From positions 16,299 to 80,298 of the forward strand of contig JBGAJM010000009.1 of NCBI GenBank assembly GCA_044224925.1: a stretch of 64,000 bases of DNA, in the 5' to 3' direction. This document shows, piece after piece, positions 18,555 to 28,710 of the stretch (position 1 is its first letter; each line of letters starts with the position of its first letter). Source of the DNA: Kapaibacterium sp044224925 (GTDB lineage: Bacteria; Bacteroidota; Ignavibacteria; Kapaibacteriales; Kapaibacteriaceae). The notes beneath the pieces were generated by a model, which had not been told where the DNA came from, made no database searches, and was given only the letters and a program-made list of their open reading frames with translations. A program made the position numbers and the translations under genes.

Positions 18555-20660
18555 ATGTCGAAAGCGAAGACCACGAAAGCCCCTGCCCCAGTTGCCGCCA
18601 AGACCAAGCAGTCTGCGGTTGCCACATTTGACGTGACGGGGTTCGATAAGGCCACCCTGTTGGATTGGTACAAGACCCAGCAGCTTGGGCGCCGACTTGA
18701 CGAAAAGGCGGCCCTGTACCTGAAAATGGCCAAGGGATGGTCCTACCACGCACCATTTGCGGGGCACGACGGGATCCAGCTTGCCTTGGGCAAGATCTTC
18801 CGTCCGGGCAAGGACTACCTCTTCCCCTATTATCGCGACATGCTCACGTCGCTCGCCGCAGGCGTCACGGTCGAGGAGATCATCGCCAACGGTTTGAGCA
18901 AGGACGCCGACGTGGCCGGTGGTGGACGTCACATGTCGAACCACTTCGCCAAGATCTCGATCGGACTGCAGAACAGCTCGTCGTGCACCGGGAACCACTC
19001 CCAGCAGGCGGTCGGCACGGGTCGGTCGATCCGGAAGTATGCAGGCGACGAGGTCGTGTACTGTTCAACGGGAGACAGCACGACGTCGGAAGGCTACTAC
19101 TATGAGGCGGTCAACGGGGCAGACCGCGAGAAGCTACCGGTGATCTTCGTCATCCAGAACAACAAGTATGGCATCTCGGTGCCGCTCAAGGACCAAACAT
19201 CGAATGAGACGGTGTCGGACAATTTCAAGGGCTTTCCGCACCTCAAGATCATCGAGTGCGATGGCCGGGATCCCATGGCATCGTACCGGGCACTGGAAGA
19301 GGCCCGTGCCTACGTTCTCACGGGCAAGGGCCCGGCCATGGTCCATGCGGACTGCGACCGGATCGGCTCGCACTCCAATTCCGACAATCACGAGCTCTAC
19401 CGTCCGGCAGAGGACTTCGAGGCCATGAAGGGCCGCGATCCGTTGCCACGCATGCGTGCTACGTTGATCGCCCATGGGATCGCCACCGACGAAGAGCTGC
19501 TTGCCCTTGAAGAGGCGAACAAGCAGGCCATTTTTGCTGCGGCGGACGTAGTGGAAGCGCTTCCGGACCCCGCAGGGTCGTCCTATATCGAGTTCCTCGT
19601 GCCCCCTTCGGTGGTCGACTATTCGGACAACAGCGAGTCGCGATACGTCAACGACCCTTCGGCTCCGCAACTCACGTTCCGCGAGGGGATCAACACGGCA
19701 CTCATCGAGGAATTCCGTCGCAACCCGAACACCTTCCTCTTCGGACAGGACGTCGCATCGCACAAGAAACAGGGCATTTTCAACGTTTGTAAGGGCCTTC
19801 TCGACGAATTCGGTAACGATCGGGTATGGAATGCCCCAATTGCTGAAGATTTCATCGTAGGCACGGCAAATGGGATGTGCCGGTATCGGAAGGACATTCG
19901 CGTGGTGGTGGAGGGTGCTGAATTCGCCGACTACTTCTGGCCGGCAATGGAGCAACTCATCGAATGCACGCACGATTATTGGCGTACACGGGGTCAATTC
20001 GCCCCGAACATGGTCGTTCGACTTGCCAGCGGCGGCTACATCCAGGGCGGCCTCTATCACTCCCAGAACCTCGAGGGTACGTTCACGACGTTGCCCGGTC
20101 TGCGCGTTGTGATCCCCGCCTTTGCCGACGATGCCATCGGTCTCATGCGGAACGCCATCCGGTCCGAGGGCATCACGATGTACCTCGAGCCCAAGTTCCT
20201 CTACAACTACCGCCCAACGTCGGCAAGCATGCCGGCGGACGACTTCATCATTCCGTTCGGCAAGGCGAAGATCCGTCGTGCCGGGTCGGACATCACCGTC
20301 GTCAGCTACGGTACGGCCGTGCACTGGTCGTTGCAGGCAGCTGAGCGCCTGGCGGCAGAGGGCATCAGCGTGGAGGTCATCGACCTTCGATCGTTGGCTC
20401 CGTGGGACAAGGAGATGGTACTCGAGTCCGTGCGTCGCACCGGACGCTGCGTTGTCGCCCACGAGGACAAGAAGACGGCCGGCTTCGGTGGGGAGATCGC
20501 ATCTACGATCACCGAGGAGCTCTTCCGGTATCTCGATGCACCCGTCGTTCGGGTCGGCTCGAAGGACACTCCGGTAGGTTTCGCCAAGTCACTCGAAGCG
20601 GCGATCCTCTTGAATGTCGACGACGTGATCGGCGCGATCCGATCAACAGCACGCTTCTAA
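18555..20660 (+). CDS. Fused alpha-beta branched-chain 2-oxoacid dehydrogenase E1 (BCKDH/PDH type)
   Basis: 701 residues. The alpha part (about 30-340) has the thiamine-diphosphate motif beginning GDSTTSEGYYYEAVNG and ending QNNKYGIS. The beta part (about 370-701) has LTFREGINTALIEEF, EDFIVGTANGMC, HEDKKTAGFGGEI and the transketolase-like C domain. Alpha and beta subunits are fused into one chain, as in many Bacteroidota. This class decarboxylates branched 2-oxoacids or pyruvate. Close IcmF genes favour the branched-chain substrate (inference). No E2 or E3 gene is adjacent. The first 25 residues are rich in Lys, Ala and Pro. GGAG precedes the ATG. Confidence 0.88.
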   Translation: MSKAKTTKAPAPVAAKTKQSAVATFDVTGFDKATLLDWYKTQQLGRRLDEKAALYLKMAKGWSYHAPFAGHDGIQLALGKIFRPGKDYLFPYYRDMLTSLAAGVTVEEIIANGLSKDADVAGGGRHMSNHFAKISIGLQNSSSCTGNHSQQAVGTGRSIRKYAGDEVVYCSTGDSTTSEGYYYEAVNGADREKLPVIFVIQNNKYGISVPLKDQTSNETVSDNFKGFPHLKIIECDGRDPMASYRALEEARAYVLTGKGPAMVHADCDRIGSHSNSDNHELYRPAEDFEAMKGRDPLPRMRATLIAHGIATDEELLALEEANKQAIFAAADVVEALPDPAGSSYIEFLVPPSVVDYSDNSESRYVNDPSAPQLTFREGINTALIEEFRRNPNTFLFGQDVASHKKQGIFNVCKGLLDEFGNDRVWNAPIAEDFIVGTANGMCRYRKDIRVVVEGAEFADYFWPAMEQLIECTHDYWRTRGQFAPNMVVRLASGGYIQGGLYHSQNLEGTFTTLPGLRVVIPAFADDAIGLMRNAIRSEGITMYLEPKFLYNYRPTSASMPADDFIIPFGKAKIRRAGSDITVVSYGTAVHWSLQAAERLAAEGISVEVIDLRSLAPWDKEMVLESVRRTGRCVVAHEDKKTAGFGGEIASTITEELFRYLDAPVVRVGSKDTPVGFAKSLEAAILLNVDDVIGAIRSTARF

Positions 20661-20745
20661 ACTGTGAAATCGTTTCCACACTGTCAGGACGCCAAGAGGG
20701 ACTAACCTTCCTAAAAATTTAAGGGTTAGGACCACGAATTGATTT

Positions 20746-20775
20746 TTGTTTTTGAACGGTGGCAGGGTATATTTG
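20746..20775 (+). promoter_or_regulatory. Bacteroidetes-type promoter (TTG, 19 nt, TATATTTG)
   Basis: TTG at 20746-20748 and TATATTTG at 20768-20775 are separated by 19 nt, matching the -33/-7 consensus of the Bacteroidetes primary sigma factor. It is the best full match in the window. It lies in the 183-nt gap before the TPR membrane protein and would start RNA near 20779. Confidence 0.65.
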
Positions 20776-20788
20776 CGTCTTCGATGAA

Positions 20789-20835
20789 GCGCGCGGGGCG
20801 TCCAGGGCCCCGTGTGCCTCGTTGTTTTTGATTTT
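20789..20835 (+). terminator. Leader hairpin with T-tract, possible attenuator
   Basis: A 10-bp stem (arms 20789-20798 and 20808-20817, two G-T pairs) has a 9-nt loop and is followed by a T-rich stretch (GTTGTTTTTGATTTT). It lies about 10 nt downstream of the predicted start of the TATATTTG promoter and before the ATG at 20844. It could end read-through from the E1 gene or attenuate the downstream transcript. Confidence 0.5.
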
Positions 20836-20843
20836 GAGGACCT

Positions 20844-21554
20844 ATGAGCAATCAAGCAGAGAAGATCCATGAAGCGGCCACAGTCGCGCCTCACGAGGCG
20901 CCACTGACCCTCATTGAGCGTCTTCAACAACAGTGGTACATCATCGTTGCAGCGGCCTTGGTCGTCGTTGTTGCCATTGGCGGTTACATCATGTACAGCA
21001 ATGCGCAACAAGAAAAGAACGAAGAGGCCAACACGGCACTTTCCCGAATTCGGACGGTCTTCGAACAGGGAGAATTCGAAAAGGCACTCACAGCCAAGGG
21101 TATAGCGCCCATTGGCAATGAGAACGTTTTGGGTCTCGAGGGCATCGTGGAGCAGTATGGTGGCACGGACGCAGGGAAACTTGCATCGTTGATGGCCGGC
21201 AACTGCTACCTGAATCTTGGGAAGTATACAGAGGCACAAGCGCAGTTCGAGGCCGCCCAGAGCGCGGATGCACCGCTCGTGCAAGTGGGAGCTCTTACGG
21301 GGCTGGGCGCTTGCAAGGAGCAGGAGAACGATTGGGCTGGCGCAGCCGAACTGTATGAACGGGCAGCCGGGATCGCCGGGAAATCGGGAATGGAAGACCG
21401 CTGCCTCTTCTATGCGGGGCTTGCCTACGAGAAGGCCGGCAACAAGGAAAAAGCTGCTAAGTCCTTTGCAGACTTGGTCAAACGCAGTGACGGCTCGGAG
21501 TTCGCGTCCTTCGCGAAAACGGGTCTCGCGCGCCTTGGCATGGCAATTGATTAG
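20844..21554 (+). CDS. Single-pass membrane TPR protein (YfgM-like)
   Basis: 236 residues preceded by GAGG. After a 30-residue cytoplasmic segment there is one transmembrane helix (IIVAAALVVVVAIGGYIMY, about 33-51). A soluble domain with TPR units follows (SLMAGNCYLNLGKYTEAQAQF; GALTGLGACKEQENDWAGAAELY; LFYAGLAYEKAGNKEKAAKSF). This layout matches the YfgM/TPR_21-type family, linked to envelope quality control and the SecYEG translocon in other bacteria. Its position next to four huge secreted proteins fits a role near export, but that is inference. It has its own strong promoter and hairpin leader. Confidence 0.78.
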   Translation: MSNQAEKIHEAATVAPHEAPLTLIERLQQQWYIIVAAALVVVVAIGGYIMYSNAQQEKNEEANTALSRIRTVFEQGEFEKALTAKGIAPIGNENVLGLEGIVEQYGGTDAGKLASLMAGNCYLNLGKYTEAQAQFEAAQSADAPLVQVGALTGLGACKEQENDWAGAAELYERAAGIAGKSGMEDRCLFYAGLAYEKAGNKEKAAKSFADLVKRSDGSEFASFAKTGLARLGMAID

Positions 21555-21648
21555 ACCTTTTCGGTTTTTTCTGTCTGAACACGAATGACAATGAAAAAAA
21601 GCAACAAAGAAGTAAGCAAAGCATATGTTTTTAACAACTGGAGGTAGT

Positions 21649-24600
21649 ATGCAACGTTGGTTTCGTCTAAGCAGCTTGCTGCTTGTGCTTACCGCCGCCT
21701 TTTCTGTGGTCCATGCTCAGGACTACGTTGAAGTGCGCGGTAGTCTCCCTCCGGGCCAAGTGCGCGTATTCGTACGTGACACGATCTACCGTATTTCCGG
21801 ATCGTATACGATCGGTGGTACGTTGGTCATTGAGCCCGGGACCCGCGTGGAGTTCCTTCCGAACGGTCGAATGATCGACTCGACGGGTGGCCGAATTCTT
21901 GCGGATGGTCGCGCTTCCGCCACGTATAATGCGAACGCAGTGAATGCACTGTTCCCGCCGTATACTGGCTACGACGACGTGAATTATTTCGGCGCCCCTG
22001 GCGTCGTTTCATCCACGATCGCCACGGAGCCCACGATTCACCCGTCCAAGTACGGAATCATTTTCAATGTGGATCTTGGTTCGGACCCGAACCTTATGGG
22101 TCTCACACCGGCGAAGGCCATCATGTACAAGGCAGCGCGTCTTGAACTTGGTGGACAGCAAGCTGCGATCAGACTGAACCCTTGGTTCCGTCCGACGCAG
22201 GGCAGCCCGATCAATGTTTCCGCAGCCCGGATCACATTCGTAGCTGGAGACGTGAACAACTTCTCTCGCGAGTGGGGTCACATCATCGTTCTGCCGGGTG
22301 CACGCGCTGCATTCTTCCGCGATGTGGACTTCTTGAATTTCCGCAAGGACACAACGGTTGACAATCAGCCGATCTACCTTGCCAATTCAAACGGTCAGCA
22401 GCTCACACGTCAGGATCAGCTTGCTGTGAACGACAATCTGCTTCGTCAAACGAACGGTAGTGGTGGAGCGATCTCCACATTCTCTGTTCGTACCTGGCTC
22501 GTCGGTTGTACGTTCCGCAATAACATGGCGCGTTACCACGGTGGTGCACTCCAGATCCAACAAGCTCCAGTTGATCAGTATGTAGGTTCGAACCTTCAAC
22601 TGTATCCAACGCCAAATCCGGTCACTGTTGCAAATCTTCAGCCGTACGCTGCTCAAACGAATCCGTACATCACGAACGTTTTGACAGCTCAGCCGATCCA
22701 ACAGAACATTCCTTCGATCGACAACCTGTTCTCCAGTGCTTCCGAGCCGAACTTCACCGATGCAGAGCGTCAGTCCCTTGACGATGCCCGCTTGGCGATG
22801 TACCTCGGTCGTATTCGTCAGATCCGCTTCATCAGCAACCGCGCGTTGTTGGCGAATGTGGACACTGTTCGTATTGGAAACATTCGTGTGGTAACAGATG
22901 TTGCTACGCGCGCAACGACACGTCCATTTGAAGATCGTTCAAAGAAGAACGATGCCTTTGGTGGTGCGTTGTACATCTCCGGTCGTACCCAGATGATCGT
23001 TGGTCTTGGTATCAACGACTTCCAAGGTAAGGACACGGTAGAGTTCACGGGCAACTATGCCGAGAACCGTCAATCAACTGAGTTGGTCAACGGTCTTCGC
23101 TCCAACGGAGCTCGTGGTGGTGCTCTTTACCTTGAAGGTACTGGCACGCACCTGATCGTGGCTGGACGCTACACGTCGAACAAGACGGTAACGCCATACA
23201 TCTCGAACACGAACATCACAGCGTCAAATGACTTTGTTGGCAACTACTCACAAGGTGGAGCCATCTATACGAGTGCGACGGCTGGTCAACTGCAGATCCG
23301 TGGTGGCCTCGACAACAATCCATCGACGCTCTTCTCGGCCAACGAGTCGGGTCGTGGTGGTGCTGTGTACGTCGAAGCATCAACGGACCTCCTCCCATCC
23401 CCATGGATCGGTGGATCTGACGGTGTGATCGTAGCTCGCAACTATGGATTCAACATCAAGTTCCAAATGAACAAGGCGACAACGGAAGGTGGAGCGATCT
23501 ACGCTGCACGTAATCCGATCGTCTACGGTGCCGGTGGTGCAGCAGGTCCATTGTGGGTCTATGGCACGAACTATGGCATTGAGTTCTCCAGCAACACGGC
23601 AGGATACTCGGGTGGTGCGATCGCGGTTGCGCTGCCACAGAACCTTCCGGTGAACCGTCGCTCCACACGCTTCACACGTGCACACTTCATCACGAACAGC
23701 ACCGGTAACGTGGCTGATTCGATGAAGCCATATGTACGTGGTGGTGGTGCACTCTATACGGTCAATGCAGATCTCAACATGGTCAAGGGCGTAGAGTTCC
23801 GCTCGAACAAGTCGTACAATGGTAACGGTGGCGCTATCGCCATGGTCACACCAGATGCACTTCTTCGCAAGCGCTTCTTCTTCACGGACCTTGAAACACC
23901 AGTTGTTGACGGACAAGGTGTAGTAACGGGTTACACAGCAGCAGATGCGGTCTTCACCGGACTCGTTTCCGGTCCGAAGGCTGACGAGCGCATGCTCACA
24001 CGCTTCTATGACAACGTTGCATATCCAAATCCAGCACGTCAAGGTAACGGAACGACGCAAAAGGGTAACAATGGAAATCTGCTTCACCCAGGAACGACCA
24101 TTCGTGAGAACGGTACCGGTCTTGGTGGTGCGATCTACATTTTGGACTCTGTTCGCGTTCGTGTAGATACCATCTGGCTGGATCGCGTTCGTATGCAGAA
24201 CAACTCCGCATACAGCGGTGCTGCTATCTACTCCGATAACTACGATCTCAAGATCGCACTTCAGCGCTGTTTGGTAACTGGCAATCGCGCCAGCTCGCCG
24301 ATCGGCCGCAATGTTGACACTGTCACAGGTCCTCTTGTGAACAACGAAAACGTTGTCTCGAGCGACTTGGCTGGCGCCGTTCTGTATGGTGAGATCACAG
24401 GTCCATTGCCATGGTCGACCTTCAGCACAGCTGCAAACTCCATCTACGACAATGATGCTCGATTCATCATCCGCTTGCCAGACGCATACGACACCAAGGG
24501 TGTTCTTGCAGGTACAACGGGCGTAGGCTTTGGTGGTGTTGACACGCTTCGTGGCAACTACTGGGGTCGTACGGAAGCAAATGTTCAAACGATCCTTCCG

Positions 24601-27600
24601 ATCTCTGCGAACAACACCTTCCAACGTGTACAAGAGAGCTTCTTCATTGCCGGAAACGGTAAGACGCACATGCGCTTCATGCGCACAGCGACGAACAATC
24701 CAACAGAGCAGGGTCCATTCGAGTCGACATGGTACTATGATTACAAGGCCATCCCGATCTACTCGTTCCCTGACACGCTTCTGATGGAAGGCCGCATCTA
24801 CGACATCTTCGATAAGGGTACAGACATCAAGACGGCCGACTACTCACGTCGTCGCATGTCACCAGTTGAAGACTTCGCAGTAGGTATTCCGCCAGTGCTC
24901 CGCACGTACACAGACTCGACGATGCCATCGTATCGCAAGTATGTGAAGCGCACGACACGCAATCCATTCGATGCCGAGATGTATCCGTACATCGCGAAGG
25001 TTCAAACGGAATTCGTTGGTAATCATCCGATCGGATATCCGCTCTTCCTCGAGACACGCGCAGACTACGGTCAAACAGCTGAGATCAGCAACAACGACCG
25101 TCGTGCAGTGAACGAGACCGTCTTCTTCGTGATCAATCAACGCACGGGTGACTACATCCGCGTGAACATGAAGCAGAAGTCACTCACAGATACGATCTTC
25201 CGCGCTCGCGTGGAATTGGTTCCTGACTCCACGAATGGTGGCGATCCAAACATTCGCCGCGCCTATGAAGGCCTTTCCAGCTACGGTACTGGCGCCACGC
25301 TGCTTCAGCGTATCGCTCGCAATGCAGCTGCTGAAGATTCAGCAGCACTTGCAGGTCGCCGTTGGGATGGATCTGTCGTAGCAGGTGAACTTGGTGGTGC
25401 GGGCTTCCGCCTCGGTAACCGTCCTGGTCTTCCATTCTCGAACACTGGTTCGGATGGTAGCAAGGAAACATACTTTGGTGGCGAACGCTATCGTGCATTG
25501 CCAGTGATCACTGGTGACGAAGTACTTGTCGTTTCTCGTACCGTACTGTGGCGCGACGGTGTTGTACCGGCACTTGATGGAGGTCTTACCTTCACGGTCG
25601 GTAACACAACTGTACCACCAGTATTCACGGGTTCCGCAGATACTCTTCCGAACTTGACGATCCCAGAGATGCGCAATCGCGTATTCATCACAGAGAATCG
25701 TCTCTACACACCGAAGAATGATGGCAAGTGGTTCTTTGAGCCTGCTTCGTATCCAGCAGATTCGACAGGTACACCAATTGCAACACTTGACCACACAGAG
25801 CGTGATTCTATCTTCACGATCTCTGCAGTAGACATCAATCGCTTCTTCGACCCACGTTCGATCATGGATTCCACGTTTGGTTCGTATCTGTCCTATGACT
25901 GGACGATCACGGATCAAAATTCAGCTCTTAAGTATTGGTTGCGCGACACGCTGGTAACAGCTGGCAATGCATCTGGTATGAACGGAATGAAGTGGGGAGC
26001 AACAGGCTATCGCATGCTTCGCGGTCGCCCGATCAATCCATACGTCGTTCCAGGCGGTGAAGAAGTTCGCGTTGTTGCGAAGAACTTCCCACCATCTATC
26101 GAGATCGTGGACAGCCTTCGCAAGTCCGGAATTGCTGAAGACGTGATCAGCCGGTGGATGTACCTGTATCCAAGCTACTTCCATGCGGAAGAGTACGATA
26201 ACAATGCACTTCCACTTGATCAGCGCGATCAGGCAAACACGAACGCTCGTTACCTGCAGCAGGATACTGTTGACTTCGCATGGATGGATACGGTATCGTA
26301 TCGCTTCAACATTCATGTTGTCGACAGCATGCCGCGCTTCATCTGGTCGTACAAGCCAACAACGGGTGGCCAACAATACTTGAACATGCTCACTGGCGAC
26401 GTGACGATCGTTCTCGATCCAACGACGACAGACACGAACTCGTTCAAGAACGGTGTTTGGGTTGATACCCTTCGTATGACCCCAACAGCATCGCGTGTTG
26501 GTCGCTTCCTCATTGCACCGAACGCCATCATTGATGAGCGGTACAATGATCCGGCTGCTACACCAGCTCAACAGCCTGATGATCTCAATGTTCAGTTCGT
26601 GGCGAACTTGACGGACTCCCTCCGCTTCATGCTCGACGTGAACACGGACGATGAGTTCGAGGACATGGCCGCAGTTGACAACAACCGCGCTATCGTTCAG
26701 CAGTTCGGTCCATGGGACTTCCGCTACGGTAAGACAGCCTACGGCTTCATGTCGACAGCAATGCGTCAAACACCGGGCGACACGACACTCGACGAAGTAC
26801 TTCAAGCGCGTCCGATCTGGATGTCCAGTCGTTACCTCCGCAAGTACAACGAGAGTTCAGTGCCGGATCCAGTAGCCGCAGACTTCACCTCGATGGGTCA
26901 AGTGAACGTTCGTATCGCCGCTGATGAGGCTCGTCAGATCCTGACGCCGATCGGTCAAGTGAACGGCGCTCTCAATGTGGACTCGCTCGTCACGATCGTT
27001 GCAAACGACGGTCACGGCGGCCTGAACTACATCACCCGTCGTGTCTTCGTCAACGTTCAACCTACGATCGTCACGGAATCGCTTCCAGACGCTATCGAGG
27101 ATGAGGATTACAATGTTCAGCTTCTCGACTCGAGCCGCCGTATCAAGGTCTATGACCCTAACTTCGGTCAAGCTCAAGACTATGAACTGATCTACACGAA
27201 CGAAACACGTACAGAAGTAGCTGTCGATCCTTACTTCTCCGAAGCAGGAACGATCGCACTCGACTCAACACGCAAGACTACTCCAGCATGGTTGAAGATC
27301 AACCGTGTAAATGGTCTTCTCTATGGCACTCCGCGCGTTACGGATCTTCCACGCACAGACACTTCGGTGAACGTGACCGTACTTGTTACGGACCGTGGCG
27401 GCCTTCGCACGATCAAGACCATTCCGATGACCATCAAGTACACGAACCACAACCCACGTCTCTTCTCTTCGCCGATCATTCGTTGCGTTGATAAGGATGC
27501 GGCTTATACGGACACGATCCGTGTGGCAGACCTTGATCTTCTTCGCAAGCAAGCGGGCAATGAGACCTTGACGTTCACAGTTCTTGAGCCAACAGAAGGC

Positions 27601-28629
27601 ACATGGACAGTAACGCCAAATCAACTCAAGAGCCCGATCGCCGACACGCAGGTCGTTGTGATCTCCACAGACAAGATGGTAGCAACACCAGTGAATGGTC
27701 GCGTTACGATCCGCATCGTGGTGGAAGACGCTTCGGGTGCAATGGATACACTGTCGTATGCAGTGTCGGTATCTGCGACTACTCGCTTCACCGCTCCGGT
27801 CCGTGTTGAAAACAACCTTGGTGCATTCCAGGTGCTTGTCTTCGGTGTCGGTGGAACGGAAACGGCAACACGTGGTGATGAAGATGGTTCGTTTGGTCAA
27901 CTCGACTCTAACTACTGTGAGTATGAGCTGCCACCAGTTCCATATCTCGACGTGTTCGATGCTCGTTGGACGATCCCGAATCGTAATGGTATTCTCCGCA
28001 ACATCTATCCGTTCAGCAACACAGCCGGAGAGGCCATCTATCGTGGTCGCTTCCAAGGTGGTGGTGAAACCGGACAGAGCTCGGCTACATACCCAGTTCG
28101 CGTTTCGTGGTGCCGTGCTGATATTCCAGCGGTGGATGCACAGAACCCAGGTTCATACTACATCCGCGACGACATCAGCAACGGTGCACTGTTCAGCTAC
28201 AACATGAAGACAGGTAATGGTCGCTCTGCTGCCGATATCGGTCACAAGACCGACGGAAGCTGCGATACGCTTGTCATCAGCCGTGACGCTCTTAAGGGCT
28301 TCATCATCGTGTATGACTTCACAACGGATGTGAATGAAACAGAGGCACCACTTGCTGATCTCGCGATCACATCTGCTGCACCGAATCCATTCAGTGAGTC
28401 TACGATGATCACGTTCAGCACACCAGTGTCACAATTGGTGTCTGTAGAGATCTATGATGCAATTGGTTCGAAGGTTGCCACGCTCGCGAAGAGCACCTTT
28501 GATGCCGGTCGTCACATGGTTGAATGGAATGGAACGGCAAATGGTCTTGCACTTGCAAACGGTGTTTACACCTGCCGCATCAGCGATGGCACACGTTCCG
28601 TGACACAACAGATCGTCCTCGTCCGCTAA
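21649..28629 (+). CDS. Giant T9SS-exported beta-helix surface protein with GGA[ILV] repeats
   Basis: 2,326 residues. I chose ATG 21649, which follows GGAGG at 5 nt and gives a signal peptide ending VVHAQ. Residues about 60-950 form a right-handed beta-helix-like region with many GGAIY/GGALY/GGAVY motifs (GGALYISG, GGALYLEG, GGAIYTSA, GGAVYVEA, GGAIYAAR), as in Chlamydia-type polymorphic outer-membrane proteins. Later segments are Ig/cadherin-like, for example PDAIEDEDYNVQLLDSS and PAWLKINRVNGLLYGTP (about 1820-1910). The last 80 residues are a T9SS domain (APNPFSESTMITF...LANGVYTCRISDGT). GGT- and CGT-type codons dominate, unlike the flanking genes, which suggests high expression. A surface adhesin or layer component is likely. 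Confidence 0.85.
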   Translation: MQRWFRLSSLLLVLTAAFSVVHAQDYVEVRGSLPPGQVRVFVRDTIYRISGSYTIGGTLVIEPGTRVEFLPNGRMIDSTGGRILADGRASATYNANAVNALFPPYTGYDDVNYFGAPGVVSSTIATEPTIHPSKYGIIFNVDLGSDPNLMGLTPAKAIMYKAARLELGGQQAAIRLNPWFRPTQGSPINVSAARITFVAGDVNNFSREWGHIIVLPGARAAFFRDVDFLNFRKDTTVDNQPIYLANSNGQQLTRQDQLAVNDNLLRQTNGSGGAISTFSVRTWLVGCTFRNNMARYHGGALQIQQAPVDQYVGSNLQLYPTPNPVTVANLQPYAAQTNPYITNVLTAQPIQQNIPSIDNLFSSASEPNFTDAERQSLDDARLAMYLGRIRQIRFISNRALLANVDTVRIGNIRVVTDVATRATTRPFEDRSKKNDAFGGALYISGRTQMIVGLGINDFQGKDTVEFTGNYAENRQSTELVNGLRSNGARGGALYLEGTGTHLIVAGRYTSNKTVTPYISNTNITASNDFVGNYSQGGAIYTSATAGQLQIRGGLDNNPSTLFSANESGRGGAVYVEASTDLLPSPWIGGSDGVIVARNYGFNIKFQMNKATTEGGAIYAARNPIVYGAGGAAGPLWVYGTNYGIEFSSNTAGYSGGAIAVALPQNLPVNRRSTRFTRAHFITNSTGNVADSMKPYVRGGGALYTVNADLNMVKGVEFRSNKSYNGNGGAIAMVTPDALLRKRFFFTDLETPVVDGQGVVTGYTAADAVFTGLVSGPKADERMLTRFYDNVAYPNPARQGNGTTQKGNNGNLLHPGTTIRENGTGLGGAIYILDSVRVRVDTIWLDRVRMQNNSAYSGAAIYSDNYDLKIALQRCLVTGNRASSPIGRNVDTVTGPLVNNENVVSSDLAGAVLYGEITGPLPWSTFSTAANSIYDNDARFIIRLPDAYDTKGVLAGTTGVGFGGVDTLRGNYWGRTEANVQTILPISANNTFQRVQESFFIAGNGKTHMRFMRTATNNPTEQGPFESTWYYDYKAIPIYSFPDTLLMEGRIYDIFDKGTDIKTADYSRRRMSPVEDFAVGIPPVLRTYTDSTMPSYRKYVKRTTRNPFDAEMYPYIAKVQTEFVGNHPIGYPLFLETRADYGQTAEISNNDRRAVNETVFFVINQRTGDYIRVNMKQKSLTDTIFRARVELVPDSTNGGDPNIRRAYEGLSSYGTGATLLQRIARNAAAEDSAALAGRRWDGSVVAGELGGAGFRLGNRPGLPFSNTGSDGSKETYFGGERYRALPVITGDEVLVVSRTVLWRDGVVPALDGGLTFTVGNTTVPPVFTGSADTLPNLTIPEMRNRVFITENRLYTPKNDGKWFFEPASYPADSTGTPIATLDHTERDSIFTISAVDINRFFDPRSIMDSTFGSYLSYDWTITDQNSALKYWLRDTLVTAGNASGMNGMKWGATGYRMLRGRPINPYVVPGGEEVRVVAKNFPPSIEIVDSLRKSGIAEDVISRWMYLYPSYFHAEEYDNNALPLDQRDQANTNARYLQQDTVDFAWMDTVSYRFNIHVVDSMPRFIWSYKPTTGGQQYLNMLTGDVTIVLDPTTTDTNSFKNGVWVDTLRMTPTASRVGRFLIAPNAIIDERYNDPAATPAQQPDDLNVQFVANLTDSLRFMLDVNTDDEFEDMAAVDNNRAIVQQFGPWDFRYGKTAYGFMSTAMRQTPGDTTLDEVLQARPIWMSSRYLRKYNESSVPDPVAADFTSMGQVNVRIAADEARQILTPIGQVNGALNVDSLVTIVANDGHGGLNYITRRVFVNVQPTIVTESLPDAIEDEDYNVQLLDSSRRIKVYDPNFGQAQDYELIYTNETRTEVAVDPYFSEAGTIALDSTRKTTPAWLKINRVNGLLYGTPRVTDLPRTDTSVNVTVLVTDRGGLRTIKTIPMTIKYTNHNPRLFSSPIIRCVDKDAAYTDTIRVADLDLLRKQAGNETLTFTVLEPTEGTWTVTPNQLKSPIADTQVVVISTDKMVATPVNGRVTIRIVVEDASGAMDTLSYAVSVSATTRFTAPVRVENNLGAFQVLVFGVGGTETATRGDEDGSFGQLDSNYCEYELPPVPYLDVFDARWTIPNRNGILRNIYPFSNTAGEAIYRGRFQGGGETGQSSATYPVRVSWCRADIPAVDAQNPGSYYIRDDISNGALFSYNMKTGNGRSAADIGHKTDGSCDTLVISRDALKGFIIVYDFTTDVNETEAPLADLAITSAAPNPFSESTMITFSTPVSQLVSVEIYDAIGSKVATLAKSTFDAGRHMVEWNGTANGLALANGVYTCRISDGTRSVTQQIVLVR

Positions 28630-28637
28630 CATGAAGT

Positions 28638-28666
28638 TGGGTCGGTGTGAAGTTCACACCGACCCA
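28638..28666 (+). terminator. Perfect 14-bp inverted repeat after the giant surface gene
   Basis: TGGGTCGGTGTGAA and its exact complement flank a single G at 28652. The RNA would form a very stable hairpin 9 nt after the stop codon. No T-tract follows, so it may protect the upstream message or reduce transcription into the next gene rather than terminate fully. Confidence 0.55.
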
Positions 28667-28710
28667 CCTCTTCGCCATCGAAAACAATGTCTTGTAACCT
28701 TGGAGTCCTT

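Noticed and set aside
17202..18998. Long minus-strand frame opposite gatB and the start of the E1 gene
   Set aside because: It crosses two well-identified genes and has a low-complexity, shadow-like composition. No ribosome site or domain is visible.
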